Shown here: one piece after another, positions 19,825 to 28,890 of the stretch
Position numbering within the stretch: position 1 is the stretch's first letter
How the letters are laid out: the number at the start of each line of letters is the position of its first letter
From: Pseudomonas sp. LRP2-20
GTDB taxonomy: Bacteria; Pseudomonadota; Gammaproteobacteria; Pseudomonadales; Pseudomonadaceae
Length of the DNA stretch: 64,000 nucleotides
Assembly (NCBI RefSeq): GCF_024349685.1
Contig: NZ_AP025944.1
Coordinates: forward strand, 998,001-1,062,000
Direction: 5' to 3'
Program-made: the position numbers and the translations under genes
The notes under the pieces: generated by a model
Seen by the model: the letters and a program-made list of their open reading frames with translations, nothing else
Told to the model about the DNA's origin: nothing
Database searches by the model: none

Positions 19825-22389
19825 TCAGTACACATCCCGCCGATACCGCCCATCCTCGACGAGCTGCTGCACCGCTTCTTCCCCAAGAATGCCCTTGAGC
19901 GCTGCATCCACGCCAGCCGCCATCCCTTGCAGGCTGCCGCAGACATAAACGCAAGCCCCGTCAGCCACCCAGCGCTTGAGTTCCTCGGCGTGCTGCAGCA
20001 GCACATCCTGCACATACACTTTCTCGGCCTGATCCCGCGAAAACGCCAGGTCCAGCCGCGCCAGGTCGCCGCTGTCGAGCCAGCCCTGCAGCTCTGCGCC
20101 ACACAGCAGGTCATGCGCCCGGTTGCGTTCGCCAAACAGCAGCCAGTTGCGCTGTTCGCCAGCATTGATCCGCGCCCGCATCAGGCTGCGCAGGCCAGCC
20201 AGGCCGGTGCCGTTGCCGATCAGGATCATCGGTGCCGCCGTGTCCGGGAGGTGGAAACCACTGTTGCGGCGCAGGCGCAGGCTCAAGGTGCCACCCTGCG
20301 GCAGGTACTCGGTCAGCCAGCCGGAACCCAGGCCGAGGTTGCCGTCGGCATGGCGCTCCTGGCGCACGATCAGTTGCAGCACGCCATCGCTGGCGATCGA
20401 GGCAATCGAATACTCGCGGCTGCCGATCGGCACCAATGCATCGACCAGCGCTTGCGGGTGCAGGCCGATCAGGTGATCGCGACGGCTTGGCAACTGGCGG
20501 CCAGCCAACGCCTGGCCCAAGGTTTGCTGCAGGCCTTCGATGTGGACGATGGCCTTGGCGTCCAGTGCCATGCCGTCGAGGAACGCATCGATCCGTGGCT
20601 GGCCATTGAGTGGCAGGATTTCCACCAGGTCTCCGGCTTCCCAGCTGGCCGGTTGCTCGGGTTGCAGGCCCAGCAGGTAGACCGGTTGGCCCTGGCTGCC
20701 TGGGTTGAGCAGGTCGCGCTGCACCAGGGTCCAGTTGCCGAAACTTGGCGGCTGCCAGGCGCTGACGGGCTGGGCACCGGTCAGTTGCGCCAGTTCCTGC
20801 TGCCACTGTTGCAGGGCGGCCTGGTCAGCGTTGTCCACTTCCACCGGGCTGAATGCGCTGCTGGCGCCACGCTCGGCAAGCCACGCCTGCAGGCGCCGGG
20901 CGAAGCCGCAGAAGTGCGGATACTGGCGGTCGCCAAGGGCGAGCAGGGCATAGTTGAGGTTGCTCAGTGCCCAGGGTTGGCCGAGGACCTTGCGTTCGAA
21001 GCCGCGGGCGCTGTCGGGCGCTTCGCCGTCGCCGAAGGTGCTGACCACGAACAGGGCGCGGCGCGTCTGGCGCAACTCGTCTTCACCCAGGTCGGCGAGG
21101 GCGCGTACCTGTACCGACAAGCCGGCGGCCTGCAACTGCCCGGCACTTTGCCAGGCCAGCTGCTCGGCAAAGCCGCTCTGGCTGGCGAAGCCGATCAGCC
21201 AGCTGTCGCCGCTGGCCTGGGTACTGTCGACATTGCCGCGGGCGGCACGCACCTGGCGCTTCTTGCGCCGGCGGTCGAGGTACAGCAACCAGCCGGTGAC
21301 GAAGAACAGCGGCATGGTCAGGCTGGCTAGGGTGACGATGATGCGCCCCGGCAGGCCGAAGTATTCGCCGACGTGCAGGGCGTAGACGCTCTGCAGCAGC
21401 TGCGCCTTGAACGACTTGTCGGTGTAGCGGTCCTGGCTTTTGACCTGGCCGGTGGCCGGGTCGAGCACCAGGGTGTTGAACGCGCGCGGGTGGGCGGCGT
21501 CCTCCAGCAGATAGAACAGGTTGGCCGGCTGGCCGCCCGCCGGCGGCAGGCGCAGGTTGTAGATGGCCAGGCCCGGGCCGGCAGCATCCTTGAGGTTGGC
21601 CCAGATGGCGTCGTAGTCGACCACCAGCGGCGGCGCGTTCTTGTCGACCTTGGGTGGCCCGTGGCGGCCACGGCCTTCGCCACGCTTCTGCTGCTGCCCG
21701 GCGGCGGGTTCGTCTGCCAGCAGTTTGTTAAGCCCTGAGCGATACCATTCGTAGGACCAGAACAGACCGGTCAGCGCGAACAGCAGATAGAACAGCAGGC
21801 ACCAGGTACCGGCCACGGCGTGCAGGTCCCAGTTGAAGGCGCGGCCTTTCTTGGCCCAGTCGAAGGTCAGCCAGGTGCGCCAGTTCAGCGCCTTGCGCGG
21901 CCAGCGCAGGTACAGGCCGGACAGGCAGAAGAACACCAGCATCAGGGTGCAGGCACCGGTGATCTGGCGGCCAGTGTCGCCCATGGCGAGGAAGCGGTGC
22001 AGGGTCAGCATCAGGTTGAAGAAGCCTTGCCCGCTGGCCTCGCCCTTGAGCTCGCCGGTGTACGGGTCGGCATAGCGCAGTGCGCCGCGGCGTTCACCTG
22101 GCGGTGGAGTGAAGAACACCCGCGCGGCGTTGCCTTCGCGCACGTCCACCCACAGCATCGACACCTTGTCGCCTTGCTCGGCCTCGACCCGGCGCACCAG
22201 CTCGGCCGGTGGCAGCACGCCCTCGGCGCGCACCTCGACCTTGAGCACATCGGCGTTGAAGGCGCGCAGCAGCTCTTCCTGGAACGAGTACAGCGCACCG
22301 GTGATGCCCATCAAGGCCAGCACCAGGCCAGCGGTAATGCCAAAGAACCAGTGCAGCTGGAACAGTGTCTTCTTCACCACATCTCTCAC
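19825..22389 (-). CDS. piuB: PiuB-like PepSY / flavodoxin / ferredoxin-reductase fusion
   Basis: Large inner-membrane iron-regulated reductase (854 residues). The N-terminal half (about 1-390) is a PepSY-TM domain with several membrane helices (for example [20 protein letters not shown] at about 15-34). It is followed by a flavodoxin-like domain ([23 protein letters not shown], about 405-545) and a CysJ-type FAD/NADP reductase module with [15 protein letters not shown] near 700. The likely job is moving NADPH electrons across the membrane to reduce ferric siderophores. It lies downstream of the siderophore receptor, matching the piuB-piuA-piuC order known in P. aeruginosa. The exact substrate is unknown. 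Confidence 0.85.
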   Translation of the reverse strand: MRDVVKKTLFQLHWFFGITAGLVLALMGITGALYSFQEELLRAFNADVLKVEVRAEGVLPPAELVRRVEAEQGDKVSMLWVDVREGNAARVFFTPPPGERRGALRYADPYTGELKGEASGQGFFNLMLTLHRFLAMGDTGRQITGACTLMLVFFCLSGLYLRWPRKALNWRTWLTFDWAKKGRAFNWDLHAVAGTWCLLFYLLFALTGLFWSYEWYRSGLNKLLADEPAAGQQQKRGEGRGRHGPPKVDKNAPPLVVDYDAIWANLKDAAGPGLAIYNLRLPPAGGQPANLFYLLEDAAHPRAFNTLVLDPATGQVKSQDRYTDKSFKAQLLQSVYALHVGEYFGLPGRIIVTLASLTMPLFFVTGWLLYLDRRRKKRQVRAARGNVDSTQASGDSWLIGFASQSGFAEQLAWQSAGQLQAAGLSVQVRALADLGEDELRQTRRALFVVSTFGDGEAPDSARGFERKVLGQPWALSNLNYALLALGDRQYPHFCGFARRLQAWLAERGASSAFSPVEVDNADQAALQQWQQELAQLTGAQPVSAWQPPSFGNWTLVQRDLLNPGSQGQPVYLLGLQPEQPASWEAGDLVEILPLNGQPRIDAFLDGMALDAKAIVHIEGLQQTLGQALAGRQLPSRRDHLIGLHPQALVDALVPIGSREYSIASIASDGVLQLIVRQERHADGNLGLGSGWLTEYLPQGGTLSLRLRRNSGFHLPDTAAPMILIGNGTGLAGLRSLMRARINAGEQRNWLLFGERNRAHDLLCGAELQGWLDSGDLARLDLAFSRDQAEKVYVQDVLLQHAEELKRWVADGACVYVCGSLQGMAAGVDAALKGILGEEAVQQLVEDGRYRRDVY

Positions 22390-22436
22390 CTTGTGTAGCT
22401 GCCACAGACTGCGCGGCGTGCATTATGCCTTGATAC

Positions 22437-22468
22437 GCAAAAGCCCCGCTCACAGGTATGAACGGGGC
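22437..22468 (-). terminator. Rho-independent terminator after piuA
   Basis: On the minus strand GCCCCG and CGGGGC pair around a 14-base loop and are followed by TTTTG. It lies downstream of the receptor stop (22616) and upstream of piuB, so it should limit read-through between them. Confidence 0.55.
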
Positions 22469-22495
22469 GGGGGTGGGCTTCGTTTATGTCTGTTT

Positions 22496-22590
22496 CGGCC
22501 CCTTCGCGGGCAAGCCCGCTTCCACAGGTGCTCCACAGGATTCGAGGACTGTGGTGTCGCTGTGGGAGCGGGCTTGCCCGCGAAGAGGGC
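22496..22590. repeat. REP doublet 3
   Basis: Inverted REP copies between piuA and piuB; the left copy reads CCGCTTCCACAGG, one base different from the usual CCGCTCCCACAGG. Confidence 0.9.
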
Positions 22591-22615
22591 GATTCAGGCT
22601 AGCCCAACCCCATCA

Positions 22616-24925
22616 TCAGAAGTGAACGCTGGTGGTCAGCAATGCCGTCCTGCCCGCCGCCTGGTTGGCGAAGTGGGTGGAGAAGGCCTTGTCGTAGTAC
22701 ACCTCGTTGGTCAGGTTCTGCACGTTCAGCTGCAGGTCGACGTTCTTGGTCAGCTTGTAGGCGGCCATGGCGTCGTAGCGCACATAGCTGTCGACCATGG
22801 TGGTGTTGGCCACGCTGCCGTACACATCATCCACGTAGAACGCACCGCCACCGACAGTCAGCTTTGGCGTGATCGAGTAGGTTGTCCACAGGCTGGCGCT
22901 GTTGTTCGGCGTGTTCGGCAGCTGGTTGCCGTCGTTGGCCTTGCCCAGCGGGCCGCCGTCGATCTGGCGCGCTTCCATGTAGGTGTAGCCGGCGAACACC
23001 TGCCACTTGTCGGTGATCTTGCCGCTGGCCGACAGCTCGATGCCCTGTACGCGGGTTTCGCCGACGTTTTCGTAGCTGGTGGTGTCCACCTGGACGCGGG
23101 CGTTTTCCTTCTCGGTGCGGAACAGCGCGGCGGCCAGGGACAGGCGCTCGTTGAGCAGGTCCCACTTGGTGCCGATCTCGTAGTTGGTGGTTTCTTCCGG
23201 CTCCATGTCGCTGCTCAGCAGGTTGCCGGAGCGATCGGTGGTGTTGCCCAGCGGATTGCCTTCAGTGCCTTCACCGAGCATTGCACCAGGTGGGGTTGCT
23301 GAGGTCGCGTAGGACACGTAGATGCTACCGTTGTCGGCCGGTTTCCACACCAGGCCCAGCTGGCCGGTGACGAACTCACTGGTGTCCTTGCCCTTGGAGA
23401 CGATGCCCTTGGTACTTACCGTAGTGCTGCCGTTGGCGTTGTAGCCACGGTATTGGGTGTCGAAGTGGTCGTAACGCAGGCCCATGTTCAGCAGCCACTG
23501 GGGGGACAGTTCGAGGGTGTCGAACACGTAGATGGCCCGGGTGTTGCTCTTGGTGTTGGTGCCGGCGTAATTGCGCGAGATTGCACCGTTCCACGGATCA
23601 TCCGGGTTCGGGTTGCTCAGCGAGGTACAGTTGTAGCCGCTGGTAGCTCCAATCATGCCTGGGGTGCAATTGGTGTTGGCTGCGCCACCGGCGACGGTGT
23701 CGGTGTCGACGTTGTAGCTTTCGCGGTCGCTTTCCTCACGGCTCAATTCGATACCGGTGGAGAAGCTGTTCTTCATGCTGCCCAGGTAGAACTCACCAAA
23801 CAGGTCGGTCTGGTTGGTGGTAGTGGCGGTGTTGCCAACGCGGGTGTTGGCACGGCGCCAGACGCTGCCGTTGTTGACGTTGCCCTTGCTGTCATCGGGC
23901 TGGGTCAGGATGTAGTCCTGCATGCTGTTGCCGTGACGGAAGGTGTTCTTGATGGTCAGCGAGTCGGTCAGGTCGTGCTCGATGGCGAAGGTGGCGATAT
24001 CCACCCGGCTCTTGCGGAAGTCGCGGTCGGTCAGGCCGTAGAAGTTGTCGCTGTCGCCGCCGTCGTATGGCTTGCTCGGGTGAGCAGAGGTCCGCGCGGC
24101 GCTGCCAGCGGTCGGGATGGTGTACGGGATGCCCGAATCTGGCAGGTCGTCGCTTTCGAGGTGGTAGTAGTCGAGGTTGACCCGGGTCGCGGTGCCCAGG
24201 CCGAAGGCCAGCGACGGGGCGATACCCCAGCGGTCGTAGTTGACCTTGTCACGGCCGGCAACGTTGCTTTCGTGGGTCATCAGGTTCAGGCGCCCGGCAA
24301 CGGTGTCACTGAACTGGTAGTTGCCATCGAAGGTGTAGCGCTGGGTCTGGTCGCTGCCCCAGGTCCAGGCACCGTCGAGCGAGTTGCCCAGGTGCGCGCG
24401 CTTGCTCACCAGGTTGATGGTGCCGCCAGCGGCACCGCGGCCACCGATGGCCGAGTTCGGGCCCTTGGCCACTTCGACCGATTCGATGGCGAAGATTTCG
24501 CGGGTCTGGGCGCCGGTGTCGCGCACGCCGTCCAGGTAAGTGTCACCCTGGGCGTCGAAGCCGCGGATGAACGGGCGGTCGCCTTGCGGGTTGCCGCCTT
24601 CGCCGGCACCGAAGGTGATGCCAGGCACGGTGCGCAGGGCGTCCTGCAGGGTCAGGGCGTTGGTGTCCTTGATCACTTGCTGCGGGATCACGGTGACCGA
24701 GCGCGGGGTGTCCACTAGCGGTGCGGTGTACTTCTGCGAGGAGGCCTTCTCGACCTTGTAATCGGTGCTGGCCTGCTCAGCCTTGCCATTGACGCTGGTG
24801 GCGTCCAGGGTGATGGCGTTGCTGGCAGCCGGGTCAGCCGCGTAAGCGCCCGAAGCGCTGAGGGCGACACCGATGGCCGAGACGATCAGGCGTGGTGAAC
24901 TCACTGCAGATGGTACGTGACGCAT
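22616..24925 (-). CDS. piuA: TonB-dependent catecholate siderophore receptor (PiuA/Fiu-like)
   Basis: Outer-membrane ferric-siderophore receptor. The start is placed at ATG 24925 (GGAAGG seven to twelve bases upstream), which gives a clean signal peptide ending ALSASGAYA at about residue 29 and 769 residues in total. The plug domain begins with DTPRSVTVIPQQVIKDTNALTLQDAL and contains the GPNSAIGGRGAAGG motif. The barrel closes with a terminal aromatic (VHF). The family resemblance is to Fiu/PiuA, receptors for monomeric catechols. There is no N-terminal signalling (STN) domain. A candidate Fur box lies upstream. Confidence 0.88.
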   Translation of the reverse strand: MRHVPSAVSSPRLIVSAIGVALSASGAYAADPAASNAITLDATSVNGKAEQASTDYKVEKASSQKYTAPLVDTPRSVTVIPQQVIKDTNALTLQDALRTVPGITFGAGEGGNPQGDRPFIRGFDAQGDTYLDGVRDTGAQTREIFAIESVEVAKGPNSAIGGRGAAGGTINLVSKRAHLGNSLDGAWTWGSDQTQRYTFDGNYQFSDTVAGRLNLMTHESNVAGRDKVNYDRWGIAPSLAFGLGTATRVNLDYYHLESDDLPDSGIPYTIPTAGSAARTSAHPSKPYDGGDSDNFYGLTDRDFRKSRVDIATFAIEHDLTDSLTIKNTFRHGNSMQDYILTQPDDSKGNVNNGSVWRRANTRVGNTATTTNQTDLFGEFYLGSMKNSFSTGIELSREESDRESYNVDTDTVAGGAANTNCTPGMIGATSGYNCTSLSNPNPDDPWNGAISRNYAGTNTKSNTRAIYVFDTLELSPQWLLNMGLRYDHFDTQYRGYNANGSTTVSTKGIVSKGKDTSEFVTGQLGLVWKPADNGSIYVSYATSATPPGAMLGEGTEGNPLGNTTDRSGNLLSSDMEPEETTNYEIGTKWDLLNERLSLAAALFRTEKENARVQVDTTSYENVGETRVQGIELSASGKITDKWQVFAGYTYMEARQIDGGPLGKANDGNQLPNTPNNSASLWTTYSITPKLTVGGGAFYVDDVYGSVANTTMVDSYVRYDAMAAYKLTKNVDLQLNVQNLTNEVYYDKAFSTHFANQAAGRTALLTTSVHF

Positions 24926-24991
24926 TGTTGTAGGCCTTCCCCAAGGTGTGAAGGCCGCGGATGTTAATGTAAGGATTTGTAAGGCACAATT

Positions 24992-25010
24992 GAGACTCGT
25001 TACCATTCGC
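24992..25010. promoter_or_regulatory. Candidate Fur box upstream of piuA
   Basis: The minus strand reads GCGAATGGTAACGAGTCTC, which matches 12 of 19 positions of the GATAATGATAATCATTATC consensus by eye. It lies 67 bases upstream of the piuA start. Confidence 0.6.
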
Positions 25011-25097
25011 TATGAATTTACAATCTTTACATATTCTCTTTACGTTTTGTGGACGCTGAATCGTCTAAAGCGCAGCCAGGGCTTGTGCGGCGTAAAA

Positions 25098-25116
25098 GGG
25101 AATCAATATCATTGAC
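25098..25116. promoter_or_regulatory. Candidate Fur box upstream of piuC
   Basis: GGGAATCAATATCATTGAC matches 12 of 19 positions of the Fur consensus by eye and lies 30 bases upstream of the piuC start, in a promoter position. Confidence 0.6.
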
Positions 25117-25145
25117 GCTTTACGGATCTTAACGGTGCCGCCGCC

Positions 25146-25826
25146 ATGCTGCTTCATATCCCAGGGTTGTTCGACGCCGATGAGCTGGCCCGTATTCGCG
25201 AGGCGCTGGAGCAGACCGACTGGGCCGACGGCAAAGTCACGGCCGGTTACCAGTCGGCCAAGGCCAAGCACAACCTGCAACTGCCGGAAGGGCACCCGCT
25301 GGCCAAGGAGATCGGCAGCGCCCTGATCGACCGCTTGTGGCAGACCCCGCGTTTCATGTCGGCGGCCTTGCCACACAAGGTGTTCCCGCCATTGATCAAC
25401 TGCTACCGCGAGGGCGGCAACTTCGGCTTCCACATCGACAATGCCCTGCGCCAGCCCAAGGGCAGCCCGGAACGGGTGCGCACCGACCTGTCCTCGACCC
25501 TGTTCCTCAGCGACCCGGACAGCTACGACGGCGGCGAACTGGTGATCCAGGACACCTACGGCCTGCAGCAGGTCAAGCTGGCGGCCGGCGACCTGGTGCT
25601 GTACCCCGGCACCAGCCTGCACAAGGTCAACCCGGTGACCCGTGGTGTGCGCTACGCGGCGTTCTTCTGGACCCAGAGCCTGGTGCGCGAGGACAGCCAG
25701 CGGGCCTTGCTGTTCGAGATGGACAATGCCATCCAGCAGCTCACTGCCGATGTGCCAGACCACCCGTCGCTGCTGCAACTGACCGGCACCTACCACAACC
25801 TGCTGCGCCGCTGGGCCGAGGTCTGA
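25146..25826 (+). CDS. piuC: Fe(II)/2-oxoglutarate-dependent PKHD-type hydroxylase PiuC
   Basis: PKHD-type dioxygenase of the YbiX/PiuC family, 226 residues, usual length. The iron facial triad is visible as HIDNA (His at about 98), the Asp two residues later, and the distal His in [15 protein letters not shown] (about 159). Arg169 in that segment is the expected 2-oxoglutarate contact. It is divergent from the siderophore receptor piuA and shares its Fur-type control region. No clear Shine-Dalgarno sequence precedes the ATG. The substrate is unknown in this family. Confidence 0.88.
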   Translation: MLLHIPGLFDADELARIREALEQTDWADGKVTAGYQSAKAKHNLQLPEGHPLAKEIGSALIDRLWQTPRFMSAALPHKVFPPLINCYREGGNFGFHIDNALRQPKGSPERVRTDLSSTLFLSDPDSYDGGELVIQDTYGLQQVKLAAGDLVLYPGTSLHKVNPVTRGVRYAAFFWTQSLVREDSQRALLFEMDNAIQQLTADVPDHPSLLQLTGTYHNLLRRWAEV

Positions 25827-25829
25827 GCC

Positions 25830-26579
25830 ATGTCCTATCAGTTGCGGCGTGAAGAAGTGGTGGATGCTGCCGGCCTGCAGGCCATGCTCGAACACAGCCC
25901 CGGCAAGGCAGCCCAGGCGATCCTGGCAGCGGCGGGGGAGGGCATGGTCGAGGCGCAGTTGCTGCTCGGGCAGATCCTGCTCGATGGCCGGGGTATCGAG
26001 CAGGATGCCGGCGTTGCCCGGCGCTGGTTTGGTATTGCCGCGCAGGGCGGCAGTGCCATGGCGCACAACATGCTCGGTCGCTGCCTGGAACATGGCTGGG
26101 GTGGCGAGGTGAACCTGGCGCAGTCGGCCATTCACTATGCACTTGCAGCCGATGCCGGGTTGGATTGGGGGCTCTATAACCTGGGTAATCTGTTGGCTAC
26201 CGGGCGTGGCCTGCCGGCCAACCAGGCCCAGGCGCTGGCCTGTTACGAGAAGGCCGCGCAGATGGGCCATGCCAAGTCGATGAACCTGTATGGGCGTTAC
26301 CTGGAGCATGGCATCGCCACCGCGCCGAGCCCGGTGCGGGCGGTACGCTGGTATCGGCGCTCGGCCGAGGCGGGGGATTTTCGCGGGATGTTCAGCCTGG
26401 CGATGGTGCTGGCCGAGCGTGGGGAGTTAGTGGAGGCCGGGGCTTGGCTGGAGAAAGCCAAGGTCGAGGGGAACCTGAATTTCCTGCGCAGTGCCTTGGT
26501 GACCTTGCAGGGGGCGGGGCCGGCGTTGATGGCCTTTGCCGGGAGCTATGCCCAGGAGCTGGAGCGGCGCGAAATCTGA
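25830..26579 (+). CDS. Sel1-repeat (TPR-like) protein
   Basis: A 249-residue protein composed mainly of Sel1-type repeats (for example AQLLLGQILLDGRGIEQDAGVARRWF and ALYNLGNLLATGRGL-like units, about residues 35-225). There is no signal peptide or membrane helix, so it is probably cytoplasmic and binds a partner protein. It starts 3 bases after piuC. The piuC-Sel1 pairing is conserved in P. aeruginosa, which points to a role in the same iron response. Molecular function unknown. Confidence 0.8.
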   Translation: MSYQLRREEVVDAAGLQAMLEHSPGKAAQAILAAAGEGMVEAQLLLGQILLDGRGIEQDAGVARRWFGIAAQGGSAMAHNMLGRCLEHGWGGEVNLAQSAIHYALAADAGLDWGLYNLGNLLATGRGLPANQAQALACYEKAAQMGHAKSMNLYGRYLEHGIATAPSPVRAVRWYRRSAEAGDFRGMFSLAMVLAERGELVEAGAWLEKAKVEGNLNFLRSALVTLQGAGPALMAFAGSYAQELERREI

Positions 26580-26590
26580 TGTTGACTGGG

Positions 26591-26689
26591 CCGGCCCCTT
26601 CGCGGGCAAGCCCGCTCCCACAGGTACAGCGCCAGTTTTCAATGTAGCGCCGTCCCTGTAGGAGCGGGCTTGCCCGCGAAGAGGCCGGT
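26591..26689. repeat. REP doublet 4
   Basis: Inverted REP copies between the Sel1 gene and the convergent speC. The right copy begins CCTGTAGGAGCGGG, with T-A in place of T-G in the stem. Confidence 0.9.
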
Positions 26690-26707
26690 GCAGGAGAGCA
26701 CAAATGA

Positions 26708-26731
26708 AAACGGGGCCTTTCGGCCCCGTTT
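26708..26731. terminator. Bidirectional terminator after speC
   Basis: A perfect 10-base stem, AAACGGGGCC and GGCCCCGTTT, with a 4-base TTTC loop. It is 5 bases past the speC stop on the minus strand, where it is followed by TTC; on the plus strand it would close the piuC-Sel1 transcript. Confidence 0.8.
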
Positions 26732-26735
26732 CGCA

Positions 26736-27899
26736 TTACAGGTAGTAAGCCTTCAGCGGCGGGAAGCCGTTGAATTCCACAGCGCTGTAGCTGGTGGTGT
26801 AGGCACCGGTCGACAGCCAGTACAGGCGGTCACCGATGGCCAGGTTCAGCGGCAGGCCGTACTTGTAGTTTTCGTACATGATGTCGGCGCTGTCGCAGGT
26901 CGGGCCGGCGATGACCACTTCTTCGGCTTCGCCTTTCTTTTCGGTCCAGATCGGGAACTTGATGGCTTCGTCCATGGTTTCGATCAGGCCGGAGAACTTG
27001 CCCACGTCGGTGTAGATCCAGCGCTCGACGGCGGTGCGCGACTTGCGCGCGACCAGCACCACTTCGCTGACCAGGATACCGGCGTTGGCGATCAGCGAAC
27101 GGCCTGGCTCGAGGATGATTTCTGGCAGGTCGTCACCGAAGTCTTCCTTCAGGAAACGGATGATTTCTTCGGCGTAGGTCTCGAGGCTGTTGGTACGGGT
27201 GATGTAGTTGGCCGGGAAGCCGCCACCCATGTTGATCAGCTTCAGCTCGATGCCGTCTTCTTCCTTGAGGCGCTCGAAGATCACCTTGACCTTGGCGATG
27301 GCTGCGTCCCACACGCTGATGTCGCGCTGCTGGGAGCCGACGTGGAAGGATATGCCGTAAGGCACCAGGCCCAGGTCACGGGCAAGGATCAGCAGGTCCA
27401 TGGCCATGTCGGTCTGGCAGCCGAATTTGCGCGACAGCGGCCAGTCAGCAGTGGTCGAGCCTTCGGTGAGGATACGCACGTATACCTTCGAGCCCGGCGC
27501 GGCCTTGGCGATGTTGCGCAGGTCGGCTTCCGAGTCGGTGGCATACAGGCGCACGCCCTTCTCGTAGAAGTAGCGGATGTCCTTGGACTTCTTGATGGTG
27601 TTGCCGTAACTGATGCGGTCGGCGCTGACACCACGGCCCAGGACCTTGTCCAGCTCGTAGATCGAGGCGATGTCGAAGCTCGAACCTTTCTCTTTGAGCA
27701 GGTCGATGATCTCGACGGCCGGGTTGGCCTTGACCGCGTAGTACACCTTGGCGAACTCGAAACCAGCGCGCAGGTCGTCGTAGGCCTGGCTGATCATCTG
27801 GGTGTCGATGAGTACGAACGGGGTTTCCTGCTTGTCGGCGAACGCCTTCATTTTCTGGAAGGTGTCACGCGCGAAATAGTCTTCGACCTGGATCGACAT
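26736..27899 (-). CDS. speC: Ornithine decarboxylase (type IV PLP decarboxylase)
   Basis: Makes putrescine from ornithine. The 387-residue protein belongs to the eukaryote-like, alanine-racemase-fold decarboxylases and not to the large E. coli SpeC type. The PLP lysine is Lys57 in YYAVKANP; HVGSQ, GGGFPANY and EPGR (phosphate binding) follow. The active-site Cys is in GPTCDSADIMYEN. The start is taken as ATG 27899 (MSIQVEDYFA). A start 21 bases upstream is possible but would add non-family residues. A leader of about 125 bases separates it from the candidate promoter. Confidence 0.92.
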   Translation of the reverse strand: MSIQVEDYFARDTFQKMKAFADKQETPFVLIDTQMISQAYDDLRAGFEFAKVYYAVKANPAVEIIDLLKEKGSSFDIASIYELDKVLGRGVSADRISYGNTIKKSKDIRYFYEKGVRLYATDSEADLRNIAKAAPGSKVYVRILTEGSTTADWPLSRKFGCQTDMAMDLLILARDLGLVPYGISFHVGSQQRDISVWDAAIAKVKVIFERLKEEDGIELKLINMGGGFPANYITRTNSLETYAEEIIRFLKEDFGDDLPEIILEPGRSLIANAGILVSEVVLVARKSRTAVERWIYTDVGKFSGLIETMDEAIKFPIWTEKKGEAEEVVIAGPTCDSADIMYENYKYGLPLNLAIGDRLYWLSTGAYTTSYSAVEFNGFPPLKAYYL

Positions 27900-28030
27900 G
27901 CTCAGGGACTCCATGGGCAAACTGAAAGAATAAGTGGCTGCAAACTGAACGTCCTCCGTATCCCCACTTTGGTTCGCCTACTCAGTACTTGAGCCGGATG
28001 GATCGTTTCCAGCATGGACGTTCGGCGCGC

Positions 28031-28059
28031 ACTTTAGGGCGTGAAGAATGCAGAATCAA
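28031..28059 (-). promoter_or_regulatory. Candidate sigma-70 promoter of speC
   Basis: The minus strand carries TTGATT (28059-28054), a 17-base spacer and TAAAGT (28036-28031). Transcription would begin near 28024. Confidence 0.45.
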
Positions 28060-28183
28060 CAGGCAATCCGGGGGCGATCGTCGTGGATCGACGCCCTACC
28101 AGCTGAATAACCGACTCGCATGACCGCCTGATGTTCCCCGCCATGTTTCAAGCGTAAAAAATTGTGGAATGGACCGCGTTGAC

Positions 28184-28256
28184 GCCTTCGCGGGTAAACC
28201 CGCTCCCACAGGGTTTTCGCATTTCTTGTGGGAGCCGGTTTACCCGCGAAGGGGCC
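28184..28256. repeat. REP doublet 5 (GGGTAAACCC variant)
   Basis: Compact inverted pair with the GGGTAAACCC core on the left; the right copy reads GGGAGCCGGTTTACCCGCG. Spacer only about 15 bases, the shortest in the window. Confidence 0.88.
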
Positions 28257-28351
28257 TGGGGTGTTCATATTTATGGCCACGTATCCTGGTACTCACGTAC
28301 ATGAAATCAGTCATAAATTTTTTGTTACCGATTGGCGGATTTGCTGGTTTT

Positions 28352-28373
28352 GATGAGAAACATTACTATTCGC
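28352..28373. promoter_or_regulatory. Candidate Fur box upstream of fecI
   Basis: GATGAGAAACATTACTATTCGC resembles the Fur-regulated promoters of fecI-type genes (11 of 19 consensus matches by eye for the first 19 bases). It lies about 32 bases upstream of the fecI start. Confidence 0.55.
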
Positions 28374-28404
28374 ACCCTTATCCGCCTCCCTGACGACCCC
28401 CAAC

Positions 28405-28890
28405 GTGTCCGGACCCAAAGGCTTCCTCGACCACTACCATGAGCTGATCGGCACCTGGACGCGCAAGCTGCGCAATCGTCAGCAGGCCGAGGATCTCACT
28501 CACGATGCCTTTGTAAGGGTGCTGGAAAACCCGCGCGAGCAGGTCGAGCAACCGCGCGCCTACCTGCACCAGACGGCCCGCAACATCGCCGTGGATGGTT
28601 TCCGCCGCGAGGACCGGCGCCAGGCCCTGGCGCAGCAAACCTTCGACGAGGGCGTGGCCACCAGCGACGACCCGGAAGCCTACGTGCATGCCCTGGAGCT
28701 GGCCGAAAGCGTCGAGCGGGCGCTGGCCGAGTTGCCGCTGAACTGCCGCCGGGTGTTCATCTGGCAGAAGCTCGAAGGCCTGAGCCAGGCCGAGATCGCC
28801 GAACGCATGGGTGTGACCAAGAACATGGTCGAAAAGTATATGATCCGCACGCTCCGGCATCTGCGTGAGCACCTGGATGTGTCGGCATGA
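28405..28890 (+). CDS. fecI: FecI-type ECF sigma factor
   Basis: Extracytoplasmic-function sigma factor of the iron-starvation group, 161 residues from GTG 28405. Region 2 is visible around DLTHDAFVRVLENP (about 30-43) and YLHQTARNIAVDGFRRE (about 53-69). Region 4 is LEGLSQAEIAERMGVTKNMVEKYMI (about 126-150). It should activate the receptor gene downstream when the FecR partner relays binding of the ligand. Its last codons overlap the fecR start by 4 bases. Confidence 0.92.
   Translation: MSGPKGFLDHYHELIGTWTRKLRNRQQAEDLTHDAFVRVLENPREQVEQPRAYLHQTARNIAVDGFRREDRRQALAQQTFDEGVATSDDPEAYVHALELAESVERALAELPLNCRRVFIWQKLEGLSQAEIAERMGVTKNMVEKYMIRTLRHLREHLDVSA

Larger units (their letters stand above)
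27900..28404. other. 505-base intergenic region between speC and fecI
   Basis: No gene was found here. The region holds the candidate speC promoter (28031-28059, minus strand), REP doublet 5 (28184-28256) and a candidate Fur box before fecI (28352-28373). About 125 bases of speC leader (27900-28024) are otherwise unexplained. Confidence 0.7.

Noticed and set aside
22445..22470. GC-rich stretch considered as part of a REP element
   Set aside because: Its sequence (GCCCCG...CGGGGC) lacks the REP core and sits at a gene end followed by TTTT on the minus strand, so it was listed as a terminator.
24926..25006. Extended start of the piuA receptor at 25006
   Set aside because: It would place the start across the candidate Fur box and in front of an already complete signal peptide.
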